From Kitasatospora sp. NBC_01250 (lineage in GTDB: Bacteria > Actinomycetota > Actinomycetes > Streptomycetales > Streptomycetaceae), in contig NZ_CP108476.1 of the NCBI RefSeq assembly GCF_036226465.1, forward strand, positions 8,308,001 through 8,372,000: DNA of 64,000 nucleotides, written 5' to 3'. Position 1 is the first letter of the stretch; each line of letters starts with the position of its first letter. The notes beneath the pieces were generated by a model, which was given only the letters and a program-made list of their open reading frames with translations, searched no databases and had not been told where the DNA came from. Both the position numbers and the translations under genes were made by a program. Shown in pieces: positions 1-7,881 of the stretch.

Positions 1-2
1 AG

Positions 3-1316
3 CTCGGGCTGACCCCGGCCGACCGCCATCTGCAGAGCACCACCTTCGAGTTCGACGTGTTCACCGCCGACTGGCTGCGCGCCCTCTGCTCCGGCGGCTC
101 GCTGATCATGTTCGAGCCCAACGTCACCCTGGACCGCACGCCCGACCTGGGCGCGCTCCACCAGCTCCTGACGACCCAGCAGGTCACCGTCGTCGGCATC
201 AGCGCCCGGACGTTCCAGCGGCTCTACGCCCACGTCGGCCGGTTCGGGCTGTGGCTGGGGTCGGTGCGGCTGCTTCTGGTGGGAGCCGAGAAGTGGTACC
301 TGGACCGGCAGTTGGAGGTGCAGCAGTACCTGGGTGAGCAGGTCAGAGTGGTCAACAGCTACGGGACGGCCGAGGCCGGGATCGACAACCTGCACTTCGA
401 ACCGGCCGATCTGCCGGGCCCGGTGACCCACCCCGAGCGGGTGTCGCTGATCGGCCGGCCTTATCCGGGGACGGAGGTCATGGTGGTCGACGCGGCCGGC
501 CGGCCCGTCGGCCCCGGGGTGGTGGGGGAGATCCAGCTCGCCGGCGCGGTGGTCGGCCGCGGCTACCTCGGCGAGCCGGCGCTGACCGCGGCGCGGTTCC
601 ACCCCGTCGACCTCCGCCCCGGCAGCCCGCTCTGCTACCGGACGGGGGACGCCGGGCGGCTGCGCGAGGACGGCCTGGTGGAGTACCTCGGCCGGCTCGA
701 CACCAACGGCGGGGTCGAGGCGGTGGCCGAACTGGCCGAACTCGACGGCGTGTTGCGCTCCCATCCGCTGGTGGCCGAGAGCTGGGCGGCCGACATCGAG
801 CTGATCCCGGTCGAGTCGGCCGAGGCCGGTGCGGCGCAGCGCCCGCTGGTGCGCGTGGGGTACGTGGTGCCGGTCGACCCCGAGGCGCCGTTCGACGCCG
901 AGCAGGTGCGGGCCCACGCGGTCGAGCGGCTGCCCGGCGGCCGGGGACCGGAGGTGGTGGTGCCGCTGCCGGTGCTGCCCCGCACCCGGGCCGGCAAGGT
1001 GGATCGCGCTGGCCTGCCGCTGCCGGCCGCCCAGCAGCTCGAAGCCGCGGGCGCCGTGGCTGCCGGGAGTGCCAAGGGGGCCGGGGCGGTTCCGGTGGGT
1101 GCGGGACGCAAGGCGGCTGCTGGGGGCAAGGCGGGGGTGCCGCTCGGCAAGACCCGGGCGTCCGCGCTCAAGGGCCGGGCCGTGGGAGCCGGGCCGGCCG
1201 GAGCACTGGCGCGCCCGGCTCCGCAAAGGCGGGCGCGGTGGTGGCCGCTGCGCTGGTGGCCGGCCCGGCGACGACCCGGCCCGCCGCCTGCGGACCGCCC
1301 GCCCCGCACCCCGTAG
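3..1316 (+). CDS. NRPS-type adenylation domain protein, 5' truncated by window edge
   Basis: Reading frame is open from base 3, so the gene starts outside the window. AMP-forming adenylation enzymes activate an amino acid as acyl-adenylate. Seen: the FEFDVF segment with the conserved Asp, an A5-like NSYGTAE, the IGRPYPGTEV stretch, an A7-like YRTGD, GRLD of A8, and an A10-like RTRAGKVDRAGLP with the catalytic Lys. After A10 there is no carrier (PCP) domain. Instead a roughly 90-residue Ala/Gly/Lys-rich tail ends in Trp/Arg-rich sequence. The A8 hinge is odd: the usual VKIRGxRIE block after GRLD is replaced by an unrelated Ala/Glu-rich stretch. It could be a stand-alone adenylation protein or a decaying NRPS end. 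It converges with the ATP-grasp gene. Confidence 0.85.
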   Translation, partial: LGLTPADRHLQSTTFEFDVFTADWLRALCSGGSLIMFEPNVTLDRTPDLGALHQLLTTQQVTVVGISARTFQRLYAHVGRFGLWLGSVRLLLVGAEKWYLDRQLEVQQYLGEQVRVVNSYGTAEAGIDNLHFEPADLPGPVTHPERVSLIGRPYPGTEVMVVDAAGRPVGPGVVGEIQLAGAVVGRGYLGEPALTAARFHPVDLRPGSPLCYRTGDAGRLREDGLVEYLGRLDTNGGVEAVAELAELDGVLRSHPLVAESWAADIELIPVESAEAGAAQRPLVRVGYVVPVDPEAPFDAEQVRAHAVERLPGGRGPEVVVPLPVLPRTRAGKVDRAGLPLPAAQQLEAAGAVAAGSAKGAGAVPVGAGRKAAAGGKAGVPLGKTRASALKGRAVGAGPAGALARPAPQRRARWWPLRWWPARRRPGPPPADRPPRTP

Positions 1317-1348
1317 CCCCGCACCCGATAGCGCCGCACCCTGTAGCC
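1304..1348. repeat. Three 15-bp tandem repeats over the stop codon of the adenylation gene
   Basis: Three imperfect copies of a 15-bp unit (consensus ccgcacccngtagcc) lie at 1304-1318, 1319-1333 and 1334-1348. The first copy contains the TAG stop of the upstream gene. Loss or gain of a unit, or a frame change, would alter where translation ends. Confidence 0.75.
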
Positions 1349-1396
1349 CTGCTCACCGGCGTGGCGCTCAGCAGCAGGCGAGTCCGCTGGCGGTGC

Positions 1397-2860
1397 TCAG
1401 CGGACCAGGCCGGCGAAGAGCAGGCCGAGGTCCGCGTTGGCGGCGCGGACCAGAGCCTCGGCGGTGTCCAGTGCGGAGCGCGACCGCGCCGCGATGGCCA
1501 CCCCGACCGAGGGGATCGGGTCGAAGGCGGTGTCGGGCAGCGTCGGCAGCAGCAGGGCGCCGTGGCGCTCGCAGCGGCGGGCGAGCCGCTGCAGGTGGTC
1601 GAAGAGGTGCTCCTGGGCCAGCCGCGCGCCCAGCGGGAGCTCGTCCAGGACCCGGACGAGGTGACCGGGGCCGCGGACCCGGTCGAGCCGGGCCTTGATC
1701 ATGAAGGCGATGGCGGGGCCGGTCAGCCGCAGATTGGTCTCCATCGGGGCGAGCGTGCGGTCCGGGCCGGCGACGAAGTCGATGTCGTACCAGCCCCGGT
1801 AGCCCAGCCCGGCCAGCCTGCGCCCGACGTCCAGGCCGAACCGGGTGGCCCGCTCGGCGAGTTCGGGCGGCACCACATCCGGCCCCACGGTCGCACCCTG
1901 GTAGCCGGTGCCGGCCACGTGCATCACCGCCACGCCGACCGGATGGACGCCTCCGTCCCGGGCCACCACCGCGTCGAAGGTCAGGTCCCGCAGCTCGGTG
2001 GCGCCCGCGACGTAGGGCTCCAGGAGCATGCCGCCGCGGTCGCGGATCAGCGGGTCCAGGGCCGTCAGCGCGTCCAGCAGCGCCCGTGCGCCGCCGGCCG
2101 CCGCCACCTGCCCGGGGGTCACCACGGCGGTGCCGAGACCGGCGACGCCGTACTCCGCCTTGAGGACCACGCTCCGGCCGCGGGCCGTCGCCCGGCCGAT
2201 GGCCCGGGTGAGTGCGCGGGGAGTGTCCAGCCACTGGGCCTGACGCACCGGCACCTGGGGGTGGCCGTCGGCGGCGGTCGCCCGGAAGAGTTCGAGGGCG
2301 GCCCGCTTCGACTCGAAGCGCCGGACCAGTGCCCTGACTTCGCTGCCCCCCGGGCCCTCCGGCAGGGCCTCGCCGGGCGACCTGCCCCACGGGACGAACG
2401 GCAGCCCGCGCTCGCGCAGCCGCCCGAGCAGCACCGGACGGGCCGTCAGCGCGGGCCAGAACCAGTCCTGCTCGGCGATGCCGCTGTGCACCTCGACCGG
2501 GTCCCACTCCAACTGTCGGGTCAGGACGTCGAGCCAGGCCGGTTCGAGGTGCCGGGGGAGGACGACGGCGGCGGGGTGCGGGCTGTAGAACGGCGTGAGC
2601 GCGGCGTACCGGTGGCCCTGGCTCGGCCAGTCGAGCAGCACCTGGTGCCCGCCGCGTGCGGTGGTGGTCGGCGCGCTGCCGGGCAGTGGGTCGGCGAAGA
2701 AGCCGGGGTCGAGGAACTGGGCGTTGAAGTCGGCCACGTTGCCGAGGTGGACGCACCGTCGGCCGCCGGTCCAGGCCTGCTCCCACCCCGCCGGGTCCAC
2801 CGCTGGTGTTGCCCCCGGGTCCGCCGGCTCCACCCGATCCGCTCGCTCCGCTCGTGCCAC
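1397..2860 (-). CDS. ATP-grasp ligase, PGM1-like (pre-ATP-grasp fold)
   Basis: 487 residues from a GTG start; the ribosome-binding site is weak, so the true start may be slightly downstream. ATP-grasp enzymes join a carboxylate to an amine through an acyl-phosphate. Seen: the nucleotide-binding strand-loop RSVVLKAEYGVAGLGT near residue 225, MLLEPYV with the hinge acidic residue, and the metal-site motif METNLRLTGPA near residue 380. The N-terminal third resembles the pre-ATP-grasp region of peptide ligases of the pheganomycin PGM1 type, as I recall that family. No RiPP or NRPS partner is adjacent apart from the convergent adenylation protein, so the substrate is unknown. A peptide- or amino-acid-ligating role is inferred. 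Confidence 0.75.
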   Translation of the reverse strand: MARAERADRVEPADPGATPAVDPAGWEQAWTGGRRCVHLGNVADFNAQFLDPGFFADPLPGSAPTTTARGGHQVLLDWPSQGHRYAALTPFYSPHPAAVVLPRHLEPAWLDVLTRQLEWDPVEVHSGIAEQDWFWPALTARPVLLGRLRERGLPFVPWGRSPGEALPEGPGGSEVRALVRRFESKRAALELFRATAADGHPQVPVRQAQWLDTPRALTRAIGRATARGRSVVLKAEYGVAGLGTAVVTPGQVAAAGGARALLDALTALDPLIRDRGGMLLEPYVAGATELRDLTFDAVVARDGGVHPVGVAVMHVAGTGYQGATVGPDVVPPELAERATRFGLDVGRRLAGLGYRGWYDIDFVAGPDRTLAPMETNLRLTGPAIAFMIKARLDRVRGPGHLVRVLDELPLGARLAQEHLFDHLQRLARRCERHGALLLPTLPDTAFDPIPSVGVAIAARSRSALDTAEALVRAANADLGLLFAGLVR

Positions 2861-3081
2861 GGGCCGAGCCTAGAGGCCGACCCGATCGCTGGTCCGAGGA
2901 TCGGAAAATATGAGGGGAATTCATGAACATGTCGTTCGAAGGATGGGGAACGGGCACACCGCTGTGACCATCCCGGACCGGCGATGACCGAGGTTCACCG
3001 ATTTCAGCAGGGAGCCGGGCTGACGCGCCCTCACCTGCTGTGGTTCAGTTGCCCTCGACATCGAACGTGGAGGGATGACGG

Positions 3082-3933
3082 GTGGCGAGTTTCGAGGGTG
3101 TCTCCTGGATGACGCAGGATCAGGACGACTGGATACCGGAGGTCGACCTGCAGACCGAGCGGGCGCACCCCGCCCGGGTCTACGACTACCTCCTCGGCGG
3201 CAAGACCAACTTCGCCGCCGATCGCGCCGCCGGTGACACGATCCTCACCGAGTGGCCCGGCGCCCGCGTCTCCACCCGCGCGGCCCGTGCCGTGATGCAC
3301 CGGATGACCCGCCGACTGGCCACGGTGCACGGCGTCCGGCAGTTCCTGGACATCGGCACCGGCATCCCCACCGCGCCCAATCTGCACGAGGTCGCCCAGT
3401 CCATCGACCCGGCCACCCGGGTCGTCTACGTGGACAACGACCCGATCGTGCTCGCCCACGCGCGCGCCCTGCTCAGCAGCACCCGTGAGGGCCGCACCGC
3501 CTACGTCGACTGCGACCTGCGCGACCCCGAGAAGCTGCTCGCCGACCCGGCGCTGCTCGGCGCGACCCTGGACCTGACCCAGCCGGTGGCGCTGACCCTG
3601 ATCAACATCGTGCACTTCCTCTCCGACGAGGTCGCCCTGCCGCTGGTCGCGCAGCTGCTGGAGGCGCTGCCCGCCGGAAGCTTCCTCGCCCTGACCGCCG
3701 GCACCGCGGACTCCATCCCGGAGCGCGCCGAGGTGGCCTCCCGGCGCTACCGGGAGGCGGGCATCGAGAACCACCTGCGCAGCCAGGCGGGCGTGGCGCG
3801 CTTCTTCGACGGGCTGGAGCTGGACGATCCCGGCGTGGTGCTGATCAACCGCTGGTACCCGGAGCTGGACGACGGCCCGGCCCTGGCGGACAACCAGGTG
3901 ATGGCCTACGCGGGGCTCGGCCGCAAGCCGTAG
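3082..3933 (+). CDS. SAM-dependent methyltransferase, DUF574 (Methyltransf_19) family
   Basis: 283 residues from GTG 3082, with ggaggg about 8 nt upstream; an in-frame ATG at 3109 is the alternative. The N-terminal signature PARVYDYLLGGKTNFAADR is typical of the DUF574 family that is multiplied in Streptomyces genomes. A Rossmann glycine motif FLDIGTGIPT (near residue 90) and VVYVDNDPIV (acidic ribose-binding residue) support SAM binding. The natural methyl acceptor of this family is not established. It stands alone between divergent and co-directional unrelated genes. Confidence 0.9.
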   Translation: MASFEGVSWMTQDQDDWIPEVDLQTERAHPARVYDYLLGGKTNFAADRAAGDTILTEWPGARVSTRAARAVMHRMTRRLATVHGVRQFLDIGTGIPTAPNLHEVAQSIDPATRVVYVDNDPIVLAHARALLSSTREGRTAYVDCDLRDPEKLLADPALLGATLDLTQPVALTLINIVHFLSDEVALPLVAQLLEALPAGSFLALTAGTADSIPERAEVASRRYREAGIENHLRSQAGVARFFDGLELDDPGVVLINRWYPELDDGPALADNQVMAYAGLGRKP

Positions 3934-3970
3934 CGCGGGCGGCCGACGGCCCGACCGCCGGCACGTGGCG

Positions 3971-4008
3971 GCCGGTACCCCGCCGCGCCGCCGGTACCCC
4001 GCCGCGCC
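3971..4008. repeat. 19-bp tandem duplication in intergenic DNA
   Basis: Two identical adjacent copies of gccggtaccccgccgcgcc (3971-3989, 3990-4008) lie in the 273-bp gap before the PTS gene. No function is evident; it may affect mRNA folding downstream of the methyltransferase gene. Confidence 0.8.
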
Positions 4009-4206
4009 GCCGGCGCCAGGTCCGCCGCACTGCGCCGATCGACGCGTTCCTCGCCCACCCGGCTCGTGGCGGCGCCCCGCCGCGGGCCCGGGCCGGTACG
4101 GTTCGGCGCGGGGCGCGCGCGGTGGCACCGCCGCCCCGGGCGACCGGGCGCCGAGCGCGAGGGGCCGGCGCCCCCGCCCACCGGCACCGCAGCGGAGGCC
4201 AGCACC

Positions 4207-5769
4207 ATGTCCGCCGACCAGGACCAGGCAGTCGCCGCAGCCCTGCTTCCGCTGCTCGGCGGAGCCGGCAACATCACCGGCGTCGCCCACTGCATGACCC
4301 GGCTGCGCCTGGGCCTGCGGGACGGGGCGCTGGTGGATGAGGCCGCGCTCACCGCGCTGCCGGCCGTGCTGGGGGTGGTCGACGGCGCGACGTACCAGAT
4401 CGTGCTGGGCCCCGGCGTGGCGCGGGTCGCCCGGGCGTTCGAGGAGCTGCTCGCACGGCAGCGCGCACAGTCACAGGCACCGGCGCAGGCACAGACACCG
4501 GCGCCGGCGCAGGGGCTGGTGGGCTCCGAGCCTGCGGCGACCGTGGAGGCGACCGCCGTTCACCCCGCGACCGCCGAGCAGCTGGCCGAGCGCGGGGCGG
4601 CCCTGCGCGGCGCCGCGCGGCAGCGCAACGCGACACCCGCCAAGGAGGTGCTGCGGCGGATCGCCGACATCTTCGTCCCGCTGATCCCGGCCCTGATCGG
4701 GTCGGGCGTCATCGCGGGCGTGGCCGGCCTGTTCACCACCCTGCACTGGCTGCCCGCGCTGGTCCCGGCGCTGAACGCGATCAGCGGCGGCTTCCTGGCC
4801 CTCATCGCGGTGTTCGTCGGCTACCACACGGCCAGGGTGTGCGGCGGCACACCGATGCTGGGCGGCGCCGCCGCGGCGGTGATCGTCTTCCCGGGGGTCT
4901 CCCACGTCTCGGCGTTCGGCCAGCAGCTGACCGCCGGTCAGGGCGGTGTGCTGGGCGCGCTGGGCGCGGCGGCGCTGGCGAGCCGGGTGGAGCGCGGCTG
5001 CCGGCGCCGGGTGCCCGCGGCGCTCGACGTCCTCGTCACACCCACGCTGACCCTGCTGGTCACCGGCCTGGTCACGCTGTTCGGGCTGATGTTCGTGGCC
5101 GGGCACGTCGCCGCCGCGGTCGGTACGGCGGCCGGCTGGCTGATGGCCCGCGGCGGCGCGTTCGCCGGGCTGCTGCTCGGCGGACTCTTCCTGCCGCTGG
5201 TGATGCTGGGCCTGCACCAGGCGCTGATCCCGATCCACACCACGCTCATCGAGCAGCACGGTTACACCGTCCTGCTGCCGATCCTCGCGATGGCGGGCGC
5301 CGGGCAGGTCGGCTGCGCCCTCGCCGTCTACCTGCGGCTGCGCCACAATCCGTCGATCCGGGCCACCATCAGGTCCGCGCTGCCCACCGGGCTGCTGGGC
5401 GTCGGCGAGCCGCTGATCTACGGGGTCTCGCTGCCGCTCGGCCGGCCCTTCGTCACCGCCTGTCTCGGCGGGGCGGCCGGCGGTGCCTTCATCGGCCTGT
5501 GCAGCATGCTGGGCACCGAGGTCGGTTCGACGGCGATCGGCCCCTCGGGGTGGGCCCTGTTCCCCCTGCTGAAGGGCAACCACGGCCTGGGGAGCACGCT
5601 GCTGGTCTACGCCGGCGGGCTGTTCGTCGGCTATCTGGCCGGGTTCCTGGCCACCTACTGCTTCGGCTTCACCAAGGCGATGCTGGCCGAGCTCAACGCC
5701 GAAGAGCCGGGCGAGGCCGGCCCGGACGGCGATCCCGTGGCCACCGCGCTGACCGGGAGAACGGGGTGA
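4207..5769 (+). CDS. PTS transporter, fused EIIB-EIIC
   Basis: 520 residues from ATG 4207, chosen because cggagg lies just upstream and the EIIB domain begins at once. The protein imports and phosphorylates a sugar in the cytoplasmic membrane using phosphate from HPr/EIIA. EIIB: GGAGNITGVAHCMTRLRLGL with the phospho-accepting Cys29. After an Ala/Gln/Pro linker (about residues 80-130), EIIC begins at DIFVPLIPALIGSGVIAG and holds about ten hydrophobic segments. GEPLIYGVSLPLGRPF is the conserved EIIC substrate-site signature. B-then-C order matches the sucrose/beta-glucoside/MurNAc branch. No EIIA or sugar hydrolase gene is adjacent, so the substrate is open and EIIA must act in trans. Confidence 0.9.
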   Translation: MSADQDQAVAAALLPLLGGAGNITGVAHCMTRLRLGLRDGALVDEAALTALPAVLGVVDGATYQIVLGPGVARVARAFEELLARQRAQSQAPAQAQTPAPAQGLVGSEPAATVEATAVHPATAEQLAERGAALRGAARQRNATPAKEVLRRIADIFVPLIPALIGSGVIAGVAGLFTTLHWLPALVPALNAISGGFLALIAVFVGYHTARVCGGTPMLGGAAAAVIVFPGVSHVSAFGQQLTAGQGGVLGALGAAALASRVERGCRRRVPAALDVLVTPTLTLLVTGLVTLFGLMFVAGHVAAAVGTAAGWLMARGGAFAGLLLGGLFLPLVMLGLHQALIPIHTTLIEQHGYTVLLPILAMAGAGQVGCALAVYLRLRHNPSIRATIRSALPTGLLGVGEPLIYGVSLPLGRPFVTACLGGAAGGAFIGLCSMLGTEVGSTAIGPSGWALFPLLKGNHGLGSTLLVYAGGLFVGYLAGFLATYCFGFTKAMLAELNAEEPGEAGPDGDPVATALTGRTG

Positions 5770-5809
5770 GGGCGGCCTGCCCGGCAGGCCGCCCTCGGTA
5801 CCCGGGTCG

Positions 5810-6013
5810 CTACTGCGGTACGACGTTCTCGGCCTGGGGCCCCTTGGGCCCCTGCACCACGTCGTAGTCGACCTCCATGTTCTCCTCCAGGGAGCGGAAT
5901 CCCTGGCTCTGGATGGCGGAGAAGTGGACGAACACGTCCGGGCCGCCGTCATCCTGCTCGATGAAGCCGAAGCCCTTCTCGGCGTTGAACCACTTCACCT
6001 TGCCAGTTGCCAT
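5810..6013 (-). CDS. Cold-shock domain protein (CspA family)
   Basis: 67 residues from ATG at 6013, with aaggacgg 6-13 nt upstream; an in-frame ATG 15 codons earlier is unlikely because the conserved MATGKVKWFNAEKGFGFI begins at 6013. RNP1 (KGFGFI) and RNP2 (VFVHFSAI) single-strand nucleic acid binding motifs are intact. Acts as an RNA chaperone/antiterminator in the cytoplasm. It is convergent with the PTS gene. Confidence 0.97.
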   Translation of the reverse strand: MATGKVKWFNAEKGFGFIEQDDGGPDVFVHFSAIQSQGFRSLEENMEVDYDVVQGPKGPQAENVVPQ

Positions 6014-6172
6014 CTGTTCCGTCCTTCGGCCCACGTCACGGCGCCAGTTCACCGGCACCGACCGGGGTCCGTCGCGGGCCCCGGCCCCTGCACCCTGTCA
6101 CCCCGGCCGGTGTCCGGTCGGCTGATTCGCCGGTGTCGTCGGGGGATCATCCGGATGGGGTGGCGGGTGCGG

Positions 6173-6592
6173 TCACAGCTCCGCGAGCTGGGTGAGCCGG
6201 ATGTTGTTGCCGGAGGGGTCACGGAACCCGCAGTCGCGGCCGTAGGGTCGGTCGGTCGGCTCCTCGTTGAACTCCACGCCCCGGGCGGAGAGTTCCTGGT
6301 AGGTGGCGTCGCAGTCGTCCGTGGTGAGGAAGACGGTGCCGGCCGCGCCCTTGGCGGTCAGCTCGCGCACCTGGGACTGGGTCTCGGCATCGAGGACCGG
6401 CGGGCCGGGGATGGCCATCAGCACGATGGACACGTCCTCCTGCCCGGCCGGACCGACGGCGAGCCAGCGGAAGTCCCCCATCTCGGGGAGGGTGACATCG
6501 GACCGGACCTCCAGGCCCACCTTCTTGGTGTAGAAGGCGAGGGCCTCCTCCTGGTCGTGCACCCAGAGCTGCGCGGTGGCGATCTTGATCAT
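6173..6592 (-). CDS. VOC-superfamily (glyoxalase-fold) protein
   Basis: 139 residues, with a strong aggagg upstream of ATG 6592. The fold has two beta-alpha-beta-beta-beta modules: KIATAQLWVHDQEEALAFYTKKVG (module 1) and the C-terminal GVEFNEEPTDRPYGRDCGFRDP, then GNNIRLTQL (module 2). VOC proteins are dioxygenases, glyoxalases or resistance binders; the actual reaction cannot be read from sequence. It lies 82 bp downstream of an AraC regulator on the same strand and may be co-transcribed with it. Confidence 0.85.
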   Translation of the reverse strand: MIKIATAQLWVHDQEEALAFYTKKVGLEVRSDVTLPEMGDFRWLAVGPAGQEDVSIVLMAIPGPPVLDAETQSQVRELTAKGAAGTVFLTTDDCDATYQELSARGVEFNEEPTDRPYGRDCGFRDPSGNNIRLTQLAEL

Positions 6593-6674
6593 GGTGAGCC
6601 TCCTGATATCGGCTGGTTGTCAGTGTGTTGCGCGCACGTGTGGACAGGTCGGCCGCGGTGCGCGGGCCATACCG

Positions 6675-7115
6675 TCACGCTAGGGCGGGACCCTGCGGGC
6701 CGTCTTCTCGAAACGTGCGGTGTTGCGGCCGGCCGTAGGCGCGCTGCACGCAGCCGGGCACGATCGCGTGCGCGGCGGCCGGCGGGAACGCGGCCCGGTA
6801 GGCCGCCGGGGTGCGGCCGAACATCCGGGTGAAGCTGGTGGTGAACGACCCCAGGCTGTTGAGCCCGACGTCCAGGCAGACGGTGGCGATCGGCCGGTCG
6901 GTGGTGCGCAGCAGCGCGGCCGCGCGCTCCAGCCGCCGGGTCAGCAGGTACACGTGCGGTGACTCCCCGAAGGCACGTCGGAACGCGCGGCTGAAGTGCG
7001 CGGGGGACAGCCCGGCGGCCGCCGCGAGCTCGGCGACCGTGAGCGGATCGGCGTACCGCGCGTCGGCGAGGTCCTTGGCGCGCATCAGATGTCGGGCGGG
7101 GGGATGTGCGGTCAC
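6675..7115 (-). CDS. AraC-family transcriptional regulator (short, HTH only)
   Basis: 146 residues from GTG 7115. I chose it because the AraC DNA-binding domain begins within 15 residues; the frame is open further upstream but that part crosses the ArsR promoter. Two helix-turn-helix units are seen: LTVAELAAAAGLSPAHFSRAFRRAFG and TVCLDVGLNSLGSFTTSFTRMFGRTPAAYR. There is no ligand-binding domain, as in single-domain AraC proteins. It is divergent from the ArsR-MFS unit and upstream of the VOC gene, which is a likely target. Confidence 0.85.
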   Translation of the reverse strand: MTAHPPARHLMRAKDLADARYADPLTVAELAAAAGLSPAHFSRAFRRAFGESPHVYLLTRRLERAAALLRTTDRPIATVCLDVGLNSLGSFTTSFTRMFGRTPAAYRAAFPPAAAHAIVPGCVQRAYGRPQHRTFREDGPQGPALA

Positions 7116-7189
7116 GGAACCCAGCGTAGGCAGCAGGTGTGACATCGGGCCGCCGCTGGAGGGCTCGGCCGACCTCGCAGGAACTCTTT

Positions 7190-7219
7190 CGCAAGAACTC
7201 TTTCGAAAGGGTTCTTGCG
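7190..7219. promoter_or_regulatory. 30-bp palindromic operator overlapping the ArsR promoter
   Basis: The half-sites cgcaagaac...gttcttgcg surround a ctctttcgaaagg centre; only one base pair breaks symmetry. A partial extra copy of gaactctttcg lies at 7181-7191. A -10-like TATGCT (7224-7229) follows, seven bases before GTG 7237, so the palindrome covers the -35 region. Autorepression by the ArsR-type regulator is inferred. Confidence 0.75.
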
Positions 7220-7236
7220 AGCCTATGCTCCTCGGT

Positions 7237-7872
7237 GTGAGCACTCCAGAGCGCGACAGCACCCCGCCGGCCGGTGACGACCCGTACGCCGCGATGCGCA
7301 ACGAGACGGATCCACGAGCGCTGCGCGCGCTCGCGCACCCGACACGCATCGCGCTGCTGGAGGCACTCGCGGTGGGCGGCCCGCTCACCGCGACCGAGGC
7401 GGCGGGGATCGTGGGCGGCACCGTCCCCAACGTCTCGTACCACCTGCGCACGCTGGCGAAGTACGAGTACGTCGTCGAGGCGGGCGGCGGCACCGGGCGG
7501 GAACGGCCGTGGAAGCTCGGCGCGGTCAGCCTGCGCATCGACTCCGAGAACCCCGATCTGACCGTCGGTCACGCGGCCCGGGCGCTGGGTGATGTCGTGC
7601 TGGACCGCTGGTGGGCCCGGGTGCGCCACTACGACAGCCACCGCGAGCAGTACCCGCAGGCGGTGCGGTCGGTCAGCGGACGGAGCCAGTTCGTGCTCTT
7701 CGCCACCACGGCGGAGGTCGAGCAGGCGCAGCGCGAGATCGCGAGCGTCCTGATGCGGTTCACGGACCGCATCGACGATCCGGCCGCCCGCCCGGAGGGC
7801 TCCGTGCCCTTCGAGGTGCTGACGGCCACCCACCCCTTCGAGGTCCTCCTCCCCACCGAACCGGAAAGGTGA
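7237..7872 (+). CDS. ArsR/winged-helix transcriptional regulator
   Basis: 211 residues. GTG 7237 is chosen because it sits 7 nt after a -10 box, giving a leaderless transcript; ATG 7225 in the same frame overlaps that box. The winged HTH is at residues 20-80: ALRALAHPTRIALLEAL, TATEAAGIVGGTVPNVSYHLRTL, then a wing ending RPWKLG. A C-terminal 110-residue domain follows, as in ArsR relatives that sense small molecules. No metal-binding CxC is seen, so a drug-like ligand is likelier than a metal. It is followed after 9 nt by an MFS exporter gene. Confidence 0.88.
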   Translation: MSTPERDSTPPAGDDPYAAMRNETDPRALRALAHPTRIALLEALAVGGPLTATEAAGIVGGTVPNVSYHLRTLAKYEYVVEAGGGTGRERPWKLGAVSLRIDSENPDLTVGHAARALGDVVLDRWWARVRHYDSHREQYPQAVRSVSGRSQFVLFATTAEVEQAQREIASVLMRFTDRIDDPAARPEGSVPFEVLTATHPFEVLLPTEPER

Positions 7873-7881
7873 CCCCGTGTC

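Noticed and set aside
4066..4206. Earlier start for the PTS gene
   Set aside because: The added residues are Arg/Pro-rich, and the EIIB domain and a good ribosome-binding site fit ATG 4207.
4471..5952. Long open frame opposite the PTS gene
   Set aside because: Gln/Arg/Gly-rich translation typical of antisense high-GC DNA, while the plus strand carries clear EIIB and EIIC motifs.
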